The notes: a model not told the origin generated them from the sequence alone. A stretch of 64,000 nucleotides of DNA from Cyclobacteriaceae bacterium (GCA_019638255.1 JAHBUD010000001.1:2976001-3040000), one strand, 5' to 3'. Positions 46,091 through 55,699 are shown, counted from the first letter of the stretch. A program made the numbers and translations.

Positions 46091-47674
46091 TTATTGAAGC
46101 CAGCGTGGATCACCCACTGAATTATCCAGTAAGGTTTGATTAGATACTTTGAAGTTACCGGCAGCTGCATTCACAAAACCCGGGTCGAGTGTTGTGAAGT
46201 TACCGGATACGTCAACTTTTAAATTAGCGATGACCTCAAAACTTGCATCATGAAATCGTGGTGCATTGAAATAATTATTGTTGGAGCTGGTGTGTTGCGA
46301 AGTTGTGGCTTGATTTGAATAAAAACCGCCAGACTCCGCTATTATTGAATTCCTTACCGTCAACACATTGGCATTGAACCTGACATAAAGAAGTCTTCGG
46401 GTACTGACTGTGGCGTTGTTACACGCCCTGTAAATGGTACAATGATCCACCAAAACCGTTGAAGTTAATCCTGTTCCTGACAATCCACTGGCCGGAGCCA
46501 CACCATCCATCCGAATAAAATCCCGGGCAGTAGAACTATTATTAAACGTACTGTTAGTCAGCTTAAGGTCCGCAAGGTAAGTATTTCTGAAATCTATGAA
46601 ATCACCTCCACTGGTTTCAACATTGGTTACGATAGTGTTATTAACAACCACCGATTGAACAGTGGTTGCTGATGCGTTACCCGCAACGAATGATCGTGTA
46701 AAATCATGAACATAGCAACCATCAATCACTAGTGAGCCGAAAGTAACATTGGCTGTATTATACCTGAACAAATCATTCAGTGTTCCGTTACCTGACATAT
46801 CAATGTCCCTGAACTCGATTGCAGATGCTCCCCCCTCCAACGAAAACTGAACGTGCAGCTTCGGCTTGTCGAAAGGATAAAGGCCTCTGATGGTTATAGA
46901 CTTATTAAGAACAATTAGACCGGTAAAGACAGTATAGTCGCCAGGAAAAAGCACTAATACCTCTCCTGGAGCAGCGTCCGTAATAACAGCATTGAGGTCA
47001 TCTTCCGGATAAACCCGAACGGCATCACCCACATCGATTAGCGTAGAAAAGTTTACAGTACCTCTCGACTTAGTATCTCTCATCAAAGCAACGGTATAGT
47101 CTGTATCCCCTGTCAATCCGGTAATGGTTGCTACTCCTGCAGTCACTTCTCCAGCTGTAATAATTCGTGTTACGCTTCCAGGATTAATCAGGAGGTGCGT
47201 TACTTCGCTGTTAGCAACCCATCGCAACGTTGCTTCAGTGGCATCAATATCTCCATCTTCAATAGGCAGAAATATATTTTCCTGTGCCGTCATAATAACC
47301 GTGGTGGCCCATCTTGAATCGGCTACACTGGTATTGGCGCTAACCCCTTTTACACGTATCGAATATTCTGTCTCCCCTGCGAATGTTTCCAGAAGAGGAA
47401 TTTCGTGGGGCATCACCGTAATGGTGCGTATAATATTGGTAAACCCAGGATCATCCTCACTGAATTCAACAATATAATGAGCTGCGTCATCGCGAAGATT
47501 CCATGTCAATTCAATTTGTGTGAGGTTACGCACCCGCGCTTCCAATCCAGTTGGGGCAAATACACGGCCTACTTCTAAATCAGTAATAAGCGGATCTATT
47601 TTGTCCTCACAAGCAGAAAACCAAAAGGTTGAGAAACCTAATAGGATGCACGTAATGATATATTTTGTTTTCAT
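46091..47674 (-). CDS. Surface lipoprotein with fibronectin III-like and beta-helix domains (DUF4957/DUF5123 type)
   Basis: 527 residues from the Met at 47674 (KTKYIITCILLGFSTFWFSAC, a good lipobox; the longer frame adds only eight residues). Two FN3-like units follow (about 35-125 with LTWNLRDDAAHYIVEFSED, and 130-215). A right-handed beta-helix (about 215-520) then shows VLVLFPGDYTVFTGLIVLNKSITIRGLYPFDKP and LVDHCTIYRACNNATVSTRR. This matches the DUF4957/DUF5123 pectate-lyase-like family. It lies directly after susD, the usual place for a surface glycan-binding protein, so pectin binding is likely. Lyase activity is possible but unproven. Confidence 0.85.
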   Translation of the reverse strand: MKTKYIITCILLGFSTFWFSACEDKIDPLITDLEVGRVFAPTGLEARVRNLTQIELTWNLRDDAAHYIVEFSEDDPGFTNIIRTITVMPHEIPLLETFAGETEYSIRVKGVSANTSVADSRWATTVIMTAQENIFLPIEDGDIDATEATLRWVANSEVTHLLINPGSVTRIITAGEVTAGVATITGLTGDTDYTVALMRDTKSRGTVNFSTLIDVGDAVRVYPEDDLNAVITDAAPGEVLVLFPGDYTVFTGLIVLNKSITIRGLYPFDKPKLHVQFSLEGGASAIEFRDIDMSGNGTLNDLFRYNTANVTFGSLVIDGCYVHDFTRSFVAGNASATTVQSVVVNNTIVTNVETSGGDFIDFRNTYLADLKLTNSTFNNSSTARDFIRMDGVAPASGLSGTGLTSTVLVDHCTIYRACNNATVSTRRLLYVRFNANVLTVRNSIIAESGGFYSNQATTSQHTSSNNNYFNAPRFHDASFEVIANLKVDVSGNFTTLDPGFVNAAAGNFKVSNQTLLDNSVGDPRWLQ

Positions 47675-47687
47675 ATCCGTTAATTCT

Positions 47688-49487
47688 TTAAAAACCATAA
47701 TCGTTTACCAGTTGCCCGTTGCTTGCGTTCAGGATAATTTGAAAGATGGGCCAGAAGTGCCTGTGATCCGGATTCATACTACTCAAATAGAGTGAGTTAA
47801 TTTTTGCATCATTCAGATTTGTCCATGCAAACGAGGAGTACTCAGGCGCAGGTTGGGGCTGATTCTCTCCACGGTTAAGACCGTAAATAATTAGCGACTC
47901 ATCATCACTGTCGAGCTTGTAATACAGCGTAGACGGAACATCAGCATATGCACCTGTGCGTCCCTGTAATTCAAACATCTTTGCCTTGGCTTCATCAAGC
48001 TTTGTCTTTAACAAATTCCACCGTATAAGAGTTTGCTTGCGTTCAAACTCACCACAAAACTCAAATTTATGTTCATCAACGATAGCATTGAACATTGACT
48101 CTTTTGTATTGAACGCATCCACATAACTCTCGACTTTTGTTGGCCAATCGGAAGCATTAAAAGCCCTTCTTCTCAATTGTTTGAGATACGGTGCTGCGCC
48201 TGCAGGGCCTTGCAATTCGTTGGCAGCCTCAGCAGCCATCAATAGCACTTCTGCGTAGCGCATGTATACTTTATTCACACCATCATCATTGGCAGAAGTA
48301 ACAAAGCGGTTCATCCACTCATACCGGTATTTACCAAAATACCAGGTATTAAGGGCTACTAATTCTTGTCTGGCGAAACCGGCAACAGCATTACCATAGC
48401 GATAAGGTACACAGGTCACATCTCGTCTAAGGTCCTTTTCATCATAGTCGTAGAAAACGTTCGGTAACGGACCGGCTGCGCCACCACGGTTTGCACCATT
48501 GGCATGGTGCTGGTTGTTGGTATTGTGCCTTACTGCAAAGGTAAACAACATCCTTCCACGACCAGCCGAAAAAGGGATTTCCCAAAGCGACTCATTGCCG
48601 GCAAGAACAATGTCCTGATTGTACTTTCTCCACAAGCCCTCAAAAGAAGGGTCGAGGCGTACGGTGCCACTTTCAATTACATCTTTGCATTCCTGAAGGG
48701 CAATGGCGTACATATTGGCCACCGATAATTCAGGATCATTACTTCTGCGTATTACACCAGGAACTCCATCGGGGTATAAGGAATAACCGCTAGCTACTAA
48801 ACAAAGACGAGCACGAAATCCCTTGACAAATGCCTTGCTTACACGCTCTACACTTGATGTGGCTGATGTTTCATTCGGCCACGGAACCAACTCAGCAGCT
48901 TCACCCAAATCAGCAATAAGTTGTTTATAAATAATATCGCGATTTGTTTTAGGTAAATAAATTGTTTCGCTGTTAATCGGCTCAAACCTGGCCGGTACAT
49001 CACCCCATGCCTTTAAAAGATCGGCATAATAAATAGCGCGTAGGGTTAATGCTTCACCCAACAGGTAGCCGAGTTCGCTACCAGGGGTAGGATTACCGTA
49101 GGTACGCAACCCACGGATACAAATATTTGCCCGCTCAATGCCCGTATACATTGAACCCCAAGGATTATCTGGTGCATTCATCTGTGAATTGTTCGGCTTC
49201 GCATCATATACAACCAGATCAAACTGATCATTAGTACCTGCATTTTGCGAAGAGTTATGCCATTCCACATCGGTGTTCATACCATACCAAGGCAAATACC
49301 GGCCACGATAAGAGTTTACCTCCGCAAACGGGGTTTTAATTCCATCAACAGCACCTTGGGCTAAACCTGGCGTAGAAAAGATAATTGATTCATCCAACGA
49401 TGATTTTGTTGGTGCCTCGAGGAAATCATTGCACGATGTTGTTACGCAGAACAACAATATTAAAATGCTATAAATTGACTTTTTCAT
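47688..49487 (-). CDS. susD: SusD/RagB-type glycan-binding outer-membrane lipoprotein
   Basis: 599 residues with a lipoprotein signal (YSILILLFCVTTSCNDFLEAP). The SusD pattern is clear: SLDESIIFSTPGLAQGAVDGI at the start, the tetratricopeptide-like region RAIYYADLLKAWGDVPARFEPI, ADLGEAAELVPWP, and the C-terminal MRYAEVLLMAAEAANELQG and VDEHKFEFCGEFERKQTLIRWN. It forms the lid over the SusC channel at the cell surface and captures pectic oligosaccharides. It follows susC after 19 bases and precedes a beta-helix lipoprotein. Confidence 0.95.
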   Translation of the reverse strand: MKKSIYSILILLFCVTTSCNDFLEAPTKSSLDESIIFSTPGLAQGAVDGIKTPFAEVNSYRGRYLPWYGMNTDVEWHNSSQNAGTNDQFDLVVYDAKPNNSQMNAPDNPWGSMYTGIERANICIRGLRTYGNPTPGSELGYLLGEALTLRAIYYADLLKAWGDVPARFEPINSETIYLPKTNRDIIYKQLIADLGEAAELVPWPNETSATSSVERVSKAFVKGFRARLCLVASGYSLYPDGVPGVIRRSNDPELSVANMYAIALQECKDVIESGTVRLDPSFEGLWRKYNQDIVLAGNESLWEIPFSAGRGRMLFTFAVRHNTNNQHHANGANRGGAAGPLPNVFYDYDEKDLRRDVTCVPYRYGNAVAGFARQELVALNTWYFGKYRYEWMNRFVTSANDDGVNKVYMRYAEVLLMAAEAANELQGPAGAAPYLKQLRRRAFNASDWPTKVESYVDAFNTKESMFNAIVDEHKFEFCGEFERKQTLIRWNLLKTKLDEAKAKMFELQGRTGAYADVPSTLYYKLDSDDESLIIYGLNRGENQPQPAPEYSSFAWTNLNDAKINSLYLSSMNPDHRHFWPIFQIILNASNGQLVNDYGF

Positions 49488-49506
49488 ATTCAGATTCTTC
49501 TAAGGT

Positions 49507-52500
49507 TCAAAAATTAAGGCTTAAACCGAGCACCAATTGTCTGCTCCTCGGATAAGGAGAATAATCAACACCAGGTGTTAAAGGTGTTCTTCTTCTTGTT
49601 GAAACTTCAGGGTCAAGTCCCGAATAGTTAGTAAGTAAGAATACATTATACCCGGTTGCATAAAACCTTAGGTTGGTAAGGCGTAGCTTGGTTAGTAACG
49701 TTGATGGGATGGTATAACCGAGCGTAAGTGTATTCAATCGCAAGAAAGAACCATCCTCTACTGCCCAATCGCTAAATACATAACGCTGCATGTAAGGCGA
49801 CCACATTGTAGTATTGGCGTTCATGGCGGCCAACGCTGTCGGATCGGTAACAAGTGCACCCGTTGCAGGATCCAGATTAGTCCAGCGATTACCATCTTCC
49901 ATTGTGGTAACAAGGTTGCGATACTGACCATTGGGTGAAATGGTTGCCGAAGTGAATTCTATTTTATTGGCATTGTAAACATCATTACCATAGCTCCAGT
50001 TGAAGGCAGCTGTCAGGTCAAATCCATAAGCGTGGGCATTAATAATAAATCCACCTGTATGTTTTGGATTTGCATCTCCTATAATGGTTAGGTCACTCTG
50101 ATTTACAATACCATCACCATCAAGATCCATTAATTTCATTGAACCTGGGCGCAACGTTCCAATTGCAAAGGAGCTATTAACAACGCCTTCTTTTAATGTA
50201 TACGTTTCTGTTGATGGATTATAATTGAAGTCATCTACTTCATAACGTCCGGCATTTCTATACCCAATCATTCTGCCAATTGCACCTCCGACAGAAACAA
50301 AGTAGTCTTGCGTTATTGCTGTGGAAGCCCAACCTGTATTCTCAAAAAAGTCGTTCATTATACCCAGCGACTTAATCCTATTTCTATTGAAGCCTATATT
50401 AAAAGCGAAATTCAAACCATAATTGGCTTTATCAATAGCAATGTAATTCAATGATGCTTCAAGCCCCTTGTTTTGATTAGTTCCCATATTCCTGAATTGG
50501 AAATCATATCCGGAGCCAGGCACAGGAAAACGAATCAATAAGTCATTCGTATTGTTGATATAGCCCTCAACGGTACCATTAACTCTGCCTTTTAACAAAC
50601 CAAAATCAAGCCCAACATTATTGGTAACAGTTGTTTCCCACTTCAAGTCAGGATTTGCCATTGTTCTGGATGGAGCCCAAAAACTACTTACATTATTTAT
50701 CCAGGCTAATGGTGCACCTGCACCTGACTCAAACGTTTGAATTGTTTGACCGACCGGGATATTGTTGTTACCGGCCTCACCATAGCTTGCGCGTAGTTTT
50801 AAACTGTTTAACCATCCTGAAGTTCCTGACATGAATGATTCTTCTGAAATTTTCCAGGCACCGGCAATTGAAGGAAAGTAGCCCCACCGGTTATCGCCAA
50901 GAAATTTGCTAGATCCATCAGCACGGAAAGTAGCGGATAATAAATAACGTCCCATTAAATCGTAGTTCAGACGACCAAAGAAAGAAAGCAGTTTATCATC
51001 GGGCAGGTAATTGCTGGCCACAGATTGTGGCACACCTTGAGAAAAAAGTCTGAAAGCCGTTGAGGCATCAAAAAATTTTGGAAAGCCCTGAATAGCCGTT
51101 ACAGTTTCTGCTGTTTCGAAGAATATCAATTCCTGACCCAGTAATAGGTTTAGGCGATGATTCTTGTTATCGAAAAGCTTATTAAAATCATAGCTCAGCG
51201 TATTTGCAGTCCTGAATCTGAAATCGCGTTGATTTCGGTTAACCAGTGCAGGAAACCCTTGATATTGAGCCTGAACACTGTTGTTTGCATAGAACGTAGA
51301 GCTTCCATAAAATCGATTATCGAAATAGCTGAAGTTATCCAGACCAAATTCAGTTCTGAATTTTAAATCATCCAAAATTTGCCAGTCAACACTTCCTACC
51401 ATATTGTAATTTCTGCGGAATTGCTCCCTGTCGTTATCTGCTGTAGCAATAAATGGATTAACCAGGTAACCGGCTACCTGCTCATCAGTATCATCATCCG
51501 ATAAACCAGGTAATGGAATTGGAGCATAGCCTACACTATGGCGTAATCGGGCATCAGCCGATTGAGAAGCTTCACGTTGTTCATTAACACCACCACCAAA
51601 TATTTCAGTGTCTGAATATCGAACCGTAAATGCCAAGCTAACTTTTTCACTGGCTTTGTTTTTGAGCGCTAGTGTAATGTTGTTTCGGGTAAAGTTCGAT
51701 CCAATCATAATTGCTTTGTCATCGAAGCGCGCATAGTTAAAGGAGTAACTAACCTTATCCGAACCACCCCTGACACTTAAGTCGTTGCTGAACACATTAC
51801 CGGTACGTCCATAAATCTGACGTTGCCAATCATTGCCGCGCACTCCTTCGTACAAATCCCTGTCTGACCACAAGCCGAAATAACGCTCATAGGATTGAAC
51901 ATCATCGCGCAATAACGCATATTCGTACTGCCACTTAACATAATCTTCAGGACTTAGAACATCGAGTGTGTTGGCTATTCGCTTTGCGCCATAAAACATA
52001 TTATAACTCACCGTAACCTTGCCGGCTTCTCCACCCTTAGTCGTTATTATTACAACGCCATTGGCACCTCGCGAACCAAAAATTGCCGTAGAAGAAGCAT
52101 CTTTAAGAACGTCAATTGATTTAATGTCTGAAGGAGAAATGTCATTGATATTGGATACCGGAAATCCATCAACAATAAACAAAGGAGTAGCATCCTGTGT
52201 CAGGGAGGTACCTCCACGCACGCGGATTCTGACGTCCGCATCGGGAGATCCTTCACTTGATACTACCTGAACACCTGCCATCCGGCCTGTAAGCGTTTCT
52301 GTAACCGATGCCACCGGCATTTTCTTTAAATCATCCCCCAGCACAGATGCGACAGACCCCGTCAGATCAGATTTCCTTGCAGTACCGTATCCGATTACTA
52401 CCACCTCATCCAACTCAGAAATATCTGAAACCATGCTAACGCTGATTGAGGTTTGAGAGCCGACTACAACTTCAGTTGGCTTCATACCGATGAAGGAGAA

Positions 52501-52731
52501 AATAAGTGTTGCGTCAGCCGAAACTGAAAGAACAAATTTTCCATCCGCATCAGTAACCGTTCCGTTATTAGTGCCTTTTTCAGTCACCGTTACTCCTGGC
52601 AATACTTCGCCATCTGATCTTACCACTCCGGATACAGACCTGGTCTGTCCGTAGAGCCCGGTTACACTAATCAATAGGATCAGCAAAACCGAAATAGGGA
52701 TTCGATTGAACAATCGTAAAGTTTGAGTCAT
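49507..52731 (-). CDS. susC: SusC/RagA-type TonB-dependent outer-membrane transporter
   Basis: 1074 residues. After the signal peptide (ISVLLILLISVTGLYGQ) comes a carboxypeptidase-regulatory-like domain (RSVSGVVRSDGEVLPGVTV to IGMKPTEVVVG, about 32-100). Then come the TonB-box region DEVVVIGYGTARKSDLTGSV and the plug with the SusC signature DVLKDASSTAIFGSRGANGVVIITTKGG. The 22-strand barrel ends in QLVLGLSLNF. No extra N-terminal anti-sigma-interacting (STN) domain is present. With SusD it imports pectic oligosaccharides into the periplasm, powered by TonB. An operator at 52834 overlaps its likely promoter. Confidence 0.96.
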   Translation of the reverse strand: MTQTLRLFNRIPISVLLILLISVTGLYGQTRSVSGVVRSDGEVLPGVTVTEKGTNNGTVTDADGKFVLSVSADATLIFSFIGMKPTEVVVGSQTSISVSMVSDISELDEVVVIGYGTARKSDLTGSVASVLGDDLKKMPVASVTETLTGRMAGVQVVSSEGSPDADVRIRVRGGTSLTQDATPLFIVDGFPVSNINDISPSDIKSIDVLKDASSTAIFGSRGANGVVIITTKGGEAGKVTVSYNMFYGAKRIANTLDVLSPEDYVKWQYEYALLRDDVQSYERYFGLWSDRDLYEGVRGNDWQRQIYGRTGNVFSNDLSVRGGSDKVSYSFNYARFDDKAIMIGSNFTRNNITLALKNKASEKVSLAFTVRYSDTEIFGGGVNEQREASQSADARLRHSVGYAPIPLPGLSDDDTDEQVAGYLVNPFIATADNDREQFRRNYNMVGSVDWQILDDLKFRTEFGLDNFSYFDNRFYGSSTFYANNSVQAQYQGFPALVNRNQRDFRFRTANTLSYDFNKLFDNKNHRLNLLLGQELIFFETAETVTAIQGFPKFFDASTAFRLFSQGVPQSVASNYLPDDKLLSFFGRLNYDLMGRYLLSATFRADGSSKFLGDNRWGYFPSIAGAWKISEESFMSGTSGWLNSLKLRASYGEAGNNNIPVGQTIQTFESGAGAPLAWINNVSSFWAPSRTMANPDLKWETTVTNNVGLDFGLLKGRVNGTVEGYINNTNDLLIRFPVPGSGYDFQFRNMGTNQNKGLEASLNYIAIDKANYGLNFAFNIGFNRNRIKSLGIMNDFFENTGWASTAITQDYFVSVGGAIGRMIGYRNAGRYEVDDFNYNPSTETYTLKEGVVNSSFAIGTLRPGSMKLMDLDGDGIVNQSDLTIIGDANPKHTGGFIINAHAYGFDLTAAFNWSYGNDVYNANKIEFTSATISPNGQYRNLVTTMEDGNRWTNLDPATGALVTDPTALAAMNANTTMWSPYMQRYVFSDWAVEDGSFLRLNTLTLGYTIPSTLLTKLRLTNLRFYATGYNVFLLTNYSGLDPEVSTRRRTPLTPGVDYSPYPRSRQLVLGLSLNF

Positions 52732-52833
52732 ATATTATAGAGTTAAGATTTAGTCAAGGTTAATTTCAATTGCACGCAATCACTCAAATCCCCAATTTTT
52801 AAAGTGCTTCGCAAACGTTTTAAAATCATTTTT

Positions 52834-52853
52834 ATGCGCAATCGATTGCATAT
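52834..52853. promoter_or_regulatory. LacI-family operator over the susC promoter
   Basis: ATGCGCAATCGATTGCATAT, a palindrome matching at 8 of 10 pairs and sharing the GCAATCGATTGC core with the uxaA site. On the minus strand its TTG is spaced 19 bases from AACGTTTG (7 of 8 to TAnnTTTG), so the repressor would cover the -33 region of susC. Confidence 0.72.
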
Positions 52854-53010
52854 TAAATAGTCCTTGTATATTTACCAAATGAAATCTTAACTTTTTGACT
52901 ATAATGTTGAATTTTAAAGATTTTAGAAGGTATTTATCTGCATATTCCTTTGATGATCTACTATCAAATCAATCAAAAGTATTGACAGGCGTACCTAATA
53001 TTGAATAGTA

Positions 53011-53030
53011 TTGCGCAAACGATTACACAA
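53011..53030. promoter_or_regulatory. LacI-family operator before kduI
   Basis: TTGCGCAAACGATTACACAA, a looser copy of the same palindrome, eight bases before the kduI ATG and just downstream of a TAATATTG -7-like element. The position predicts repression of the kduI-kduD-lacI-uxaC-uxaB operon, including autoregulation of the repressor. Confidence 0.68.
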
Positions 53031-53037
53031 CCAACAA

Positions 53038-53883
53038 ATGATAAGTAGCAAAACCGATGTTCGACATGCCATCCACGCTACGCAAAGCCAGCACTTTACC
53101 ACTGCCGAATTGCGAAGTAATTACCTTATTGATCAACTTTTCCTACCAGGAAGACTGACCACAGTTTACACGCTATACGACCGTTTTATGGTGGGTGGCG
53201 TACAGCCACTGGAACAATCCCTTGAATTGGATAACCCAGAAATATTAAAAGCCGAATTTTTTCTACAACGAAGAGAACTTGGTGTAATTAATATTGGAGA
53301 AAAAGGAATCATTGAAGCTGATGGTCAGGTTTATGAACTAGAGCACAAAGAAGCCCTTTATCTGGGCAAGGGCACACGCCAGGTAGTGTTTAAACAAGGC
53401 CCGTCCGGTACACAGCCTCTCTTCTACTTTAATGCCGCCCCTGCCCATCATTCTTACCCGTCAAAAAAAGTTTTATTAAGCGAAGCAGAGACCGTTGAAC
53501 TAGGCTCAGCAGAAAATGCCAACCATCGTGTTATTCGAAAATTGCTAATACAGGGAGTTATTGAAACCTGCCAGTTACAAATGGGCCTTACCGAACTAAA
53601 ACCCGGAAGCGTTTGGAATACAATGCCTCCACACACCCATGACCGCAGAATGGAGGTTTATCTCTACTTTAACATACCTAACGGACAGGCTGTATGTCAT
53701 TTTATGGGCGAGCCACAAGAAACCAGGCACATTTGGATTCAGAATAACCAGGCAGTAATATCTCCACCGTGGTCGATACACTCAGGAGCTGGCACAAGTA
53801 ATTATTCATTTATTTGGGGAATGGCTGGTGAAAATCTCGATTACAGTGATATGGACTCAGTAAATCCGAATAACTTACGCTAA
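53038..53883 (+). CDS. kduI: 5-keto-4-deoxyuronate isomerase KduI
   Basis: 281 residues from ATG 53038; the frame is open to a TTG at 53011, but that lies in the operator. The KduI cupin protein isomerises 5-keto-4-deoxyuronate, which forms from unsaturated galacturonate, to 2,5-diketo-3-deoxygluconate. The start VRHAIHATQSQHFTTAELRSNYLI, the FLQRRELGVINIG motif and the zinc-site region NTMPPHTHDRRMEVYLYF are typical. It is the first gene of a tight five-gene operon; the stop overlaps the kduD start by one base. Confidence 0.95.
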   Translation: MISSKTDVRHAIHATQSQHFTTAELRSNYLIDQLFLPGRLTTVYTLYDRFMVGGVQPLEQSLELDNPEILKAEFFLQRRELGVINIGEKGIIEADGQVYELEHKEALYLGKGTRQVVFKQGPSGTQPLFYFNAAPAHHSYPSKKVLLSEAETVELGSAENANHRVIRKLLIQGVIETCQLQMGLTELKPGSVWNTMPPHTHDRRMEVYLYFNIPNGQAVCHFMGEPQETRHIWIQNNQAVISPPWSIHSGAGTSNYSFIWGMAGENLDYSDMDSVNPNNLR

Positions 53884-54677
53884 TGAAGGCAGCCCAACTC
53901 TTTAATTTATCAAGCAAGCGGGCGCTTATAACCGGTGGAACACATGGCTTGGGCATGGCCATGGCCCGCGCACTTGGATCAGCCGGAGCAACCTTGATTA
54001 TAAACGGGCATACACCAGAAAAACTAGAAAGTGCTGTGGCTCAATATATCAAAGAAGGATATGATACGCACGGTTACTTATTTGATGTTACTAATGAAGC
54101 CGCTGTTAACGAAGCCATACAACTCATAGAACACAAAGTTGGCCCCATAGATATCTTAATTAACAACGCTGGAATAATAAAACGAACCCCCCTACTTGAT
54201 ATGGCCGTTGATGACTTCAGAGCTGTTATAGATGTTGACTTGGTAGGGCCTTTCATTGTGTCAAAGCATGTGGGTAAATATATGGTGCAACGAAAGTCAG
54301 GAAAAATTATTAACATTTGCTCCATGATGAGTGAGTTAGGTAGGAATACGGTATCGGCTTATGCGGCAGCCAAGGGTGGACTGAAAATGCTTACCAAAAA
54401 TATGGCTACTGAACTAGCACGGTTTAACATACAGGTAAACGGAATAGGACCGGGTTACTTTGCCACTGACCAAACTGCACCTATCCGGGTCGATGGGCAT
54501 CCTTTTAATGAATTTATCATCAATCGTACGCCAGCCGGCCGCTGGGGCGATCCTGATGACTTGGCGGGTACAACCATTTTTCTATCTTCATCTGCCAGTA
54601 ATTTTGTAAACGGACAGATTATCTATGTTGATGGAGGAATTTTAGCAACCCTTGGTAAACCATCAAACGAATTATGA
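53883..54677 (+). CDS. kduD: 2-deoxy-D-gluconate 3-dehydrogenase-type SDR (KduD)
   Basis: 264 residues of the classical short-chain dehydrogenase family. The nucleotide motif TGGTHGLG is at 17-24, INNAG near 93-97, catalytic Ser147, Tyr160 and Lys164 (YAAAK), and the C-terminal YVDGG. It reduces 2,5-diketo-3-deoxygluconate to KDG with NAD(P)H, the step after KduI. The neighbouring genes make this assignment firm. The stop overlaps the LacI-type regulator gene by four bases. Confidence 0.93.
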   Translation: MKAAQLFNLSSKRALITGGTHGLGMAMARALGSAGATLIINGHTPEKLESAVAQYIKEGYDTHGYLFDVTNEAAVNEAIQLIEHKVGPIDILINNAGIIKRTPLLDMAVDDFRAVIDVDLVGPFIVSKHVGKYMVQRKSGKIINICSMMSELGRNTVSAYAAAKGGLKMLTKNMATELARFNIQVNGIGPGYFATDQTAPIRVDGHPFNEFIINRTPAGRWGDPDDLAGTTIFLSSSASNFVNGQIIYVDGGILATLGKPSNEL

Positions 54678-55699
54678 AAAGAGAGCGCGCCACCATACAC
54701 GATATCGCAAAGAAGCTCGACATCACTGCTTCCACGGTATCGCGCGCCTTGAAAGATCATCCCCGTATTAGTGAGGCCACCAAGAAAGCAGTACTAAAAG
54801 AAGCCAAAAACCTAAACTACCAGCCTAATCATATCGCTGCCGCATTACGCATTGGTAGAAGTAAAATTATTGGAATCATTGTGCCCACCGCTGACAGAAG
54901 TTTTTTTTCCTCTGTTGTGCGAGGCATTGAAGAAATTGCAAATGCATCCCAATACAACGTAATGATCTGCCAGTCGTATGACATTTTCGAAAAAGAGGTT
55001 GCGACTATTGAGGCTTTAATTAATGCCCGGGTAGATGGAATAATAGCATCTTACGCCAAAGGGACTGAAAGTTTCGATCACTTTATCAAAGTTAAAGACA
55101 AAGGCATTCCACTGATTCTATTCGATCGGTCAAATGAGGATATTGGTGTAAGTAATGTAATTTTGGATGATTACCGTGGTGCTTATGAAGCCGTTAACCA
55201 CCTGATCAAACAAAGATGCAAGCGTATTGCACACCTTACCGGAATAAAAAAGATCAGTATATATAACGAACGCTTTAGGGGCTATCGCGAAGCTTTGCTG
55301 GATAATGGTTTGTCTTTCGATGAATCGTTGGTTATAGAAAGTGATATGCAATTGGAGGATGGCATAGAAAGCATGAAAAAACTCTTATCATTACCTGTAT
55401 TGCCAGATGCAGTGTTTGCCGCAAGCGACTACAGTGCCATGGGCGCAATGCAAGCGCTAAAAGAAAGAAACATCCGCATTCCGGAAGATATTGCTTTGGT
55501 TGGGTTTGGTAATGAACCCTTCACCCGTTTCTCCGAACCTCAACTCACCACGGTGGACCAGCGAAGCAAAGAAATGGGAAACGCAACAGCTGAAATTTTT
55601 CTGGAACAAGTGGGAGGACTTCGTAAACCCTTCGTTCCCAAAAAAACCGTTCTAAAACCCGAATTGATCATACGCAAATCATCCTTGAAAAAAGGCTAA
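54674..55699 (+). CDS. LacI-family transcriptional regulator of the pectin/uronate locus
   Basis: 341 residues. The helix-turn-helix lies at the N-terminus (TIHDIAKKLDITASTVSRALKDHPRISEATKKAV), followed by the hinge helix HIAAALRIG that inserts into the central CG of operators. The remainder is a periplasmic-binding-protein-like ligand domain (IIGIIVPTADRSFFSSVVRGIEEIA, VGFGNEPFTRFSEPQLTTVDQ). The gene is inside the kduI-kduD-uxaC-uxaB operon and overlaps kduD. Three palindromes with a central CG occur at operon starts in the window. The inducer is likely a uronate intermediate such as KDG, but that is inference. Confidence 0.93.
   Translation: MKRERATIHDIAKKLDITASTVSRALKDHPRISEATKKAVLKEAKNLNYQPNHIAAALRIGRSKIIGIIVPTADRSFFSSVVRGIEEIANASQYNVMICQSYDIFEKEVATIEALINARVDGIIASYAKGTESFDHFIKVKDKGIPLILFDRSNEDIGVSNVILDDYRGAYEAVNHLIKQRCKRIAHLTGIKKISIYNERFRGYREALLDNGLSFDESLVIESDMQLEDGIESMKKLLSLPVLPDAVFAASDYSAMGAMQALKERNIRIPEDIALVGFGNEPFTRFSEPQLTTVDQRSKEMGNATAEIFLEQVGGLRKPFVPKKTVLKPELIIRKSSLKKG

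Larger units (their letters stand above)
52732..53037. other. Divergent regulatory region between susC and kduI
   Basis: 306 bases without a gene, AT-rich, between two divergent operons. It holds two copies of the LacI-type palindrome (52834-52853 and 53011-53030). It also holds a likely susC promoter: on the minus strand TTG at 52841-52839, 19 spacer bases, then AACGTTTG at 52819-52812. A 12-base inverted repeat ATTGCACGCAAT lies in the susC leader (52769-52780). A TAATATTG element at 52996-53003 may serve kduI. Confidence 0.6.
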
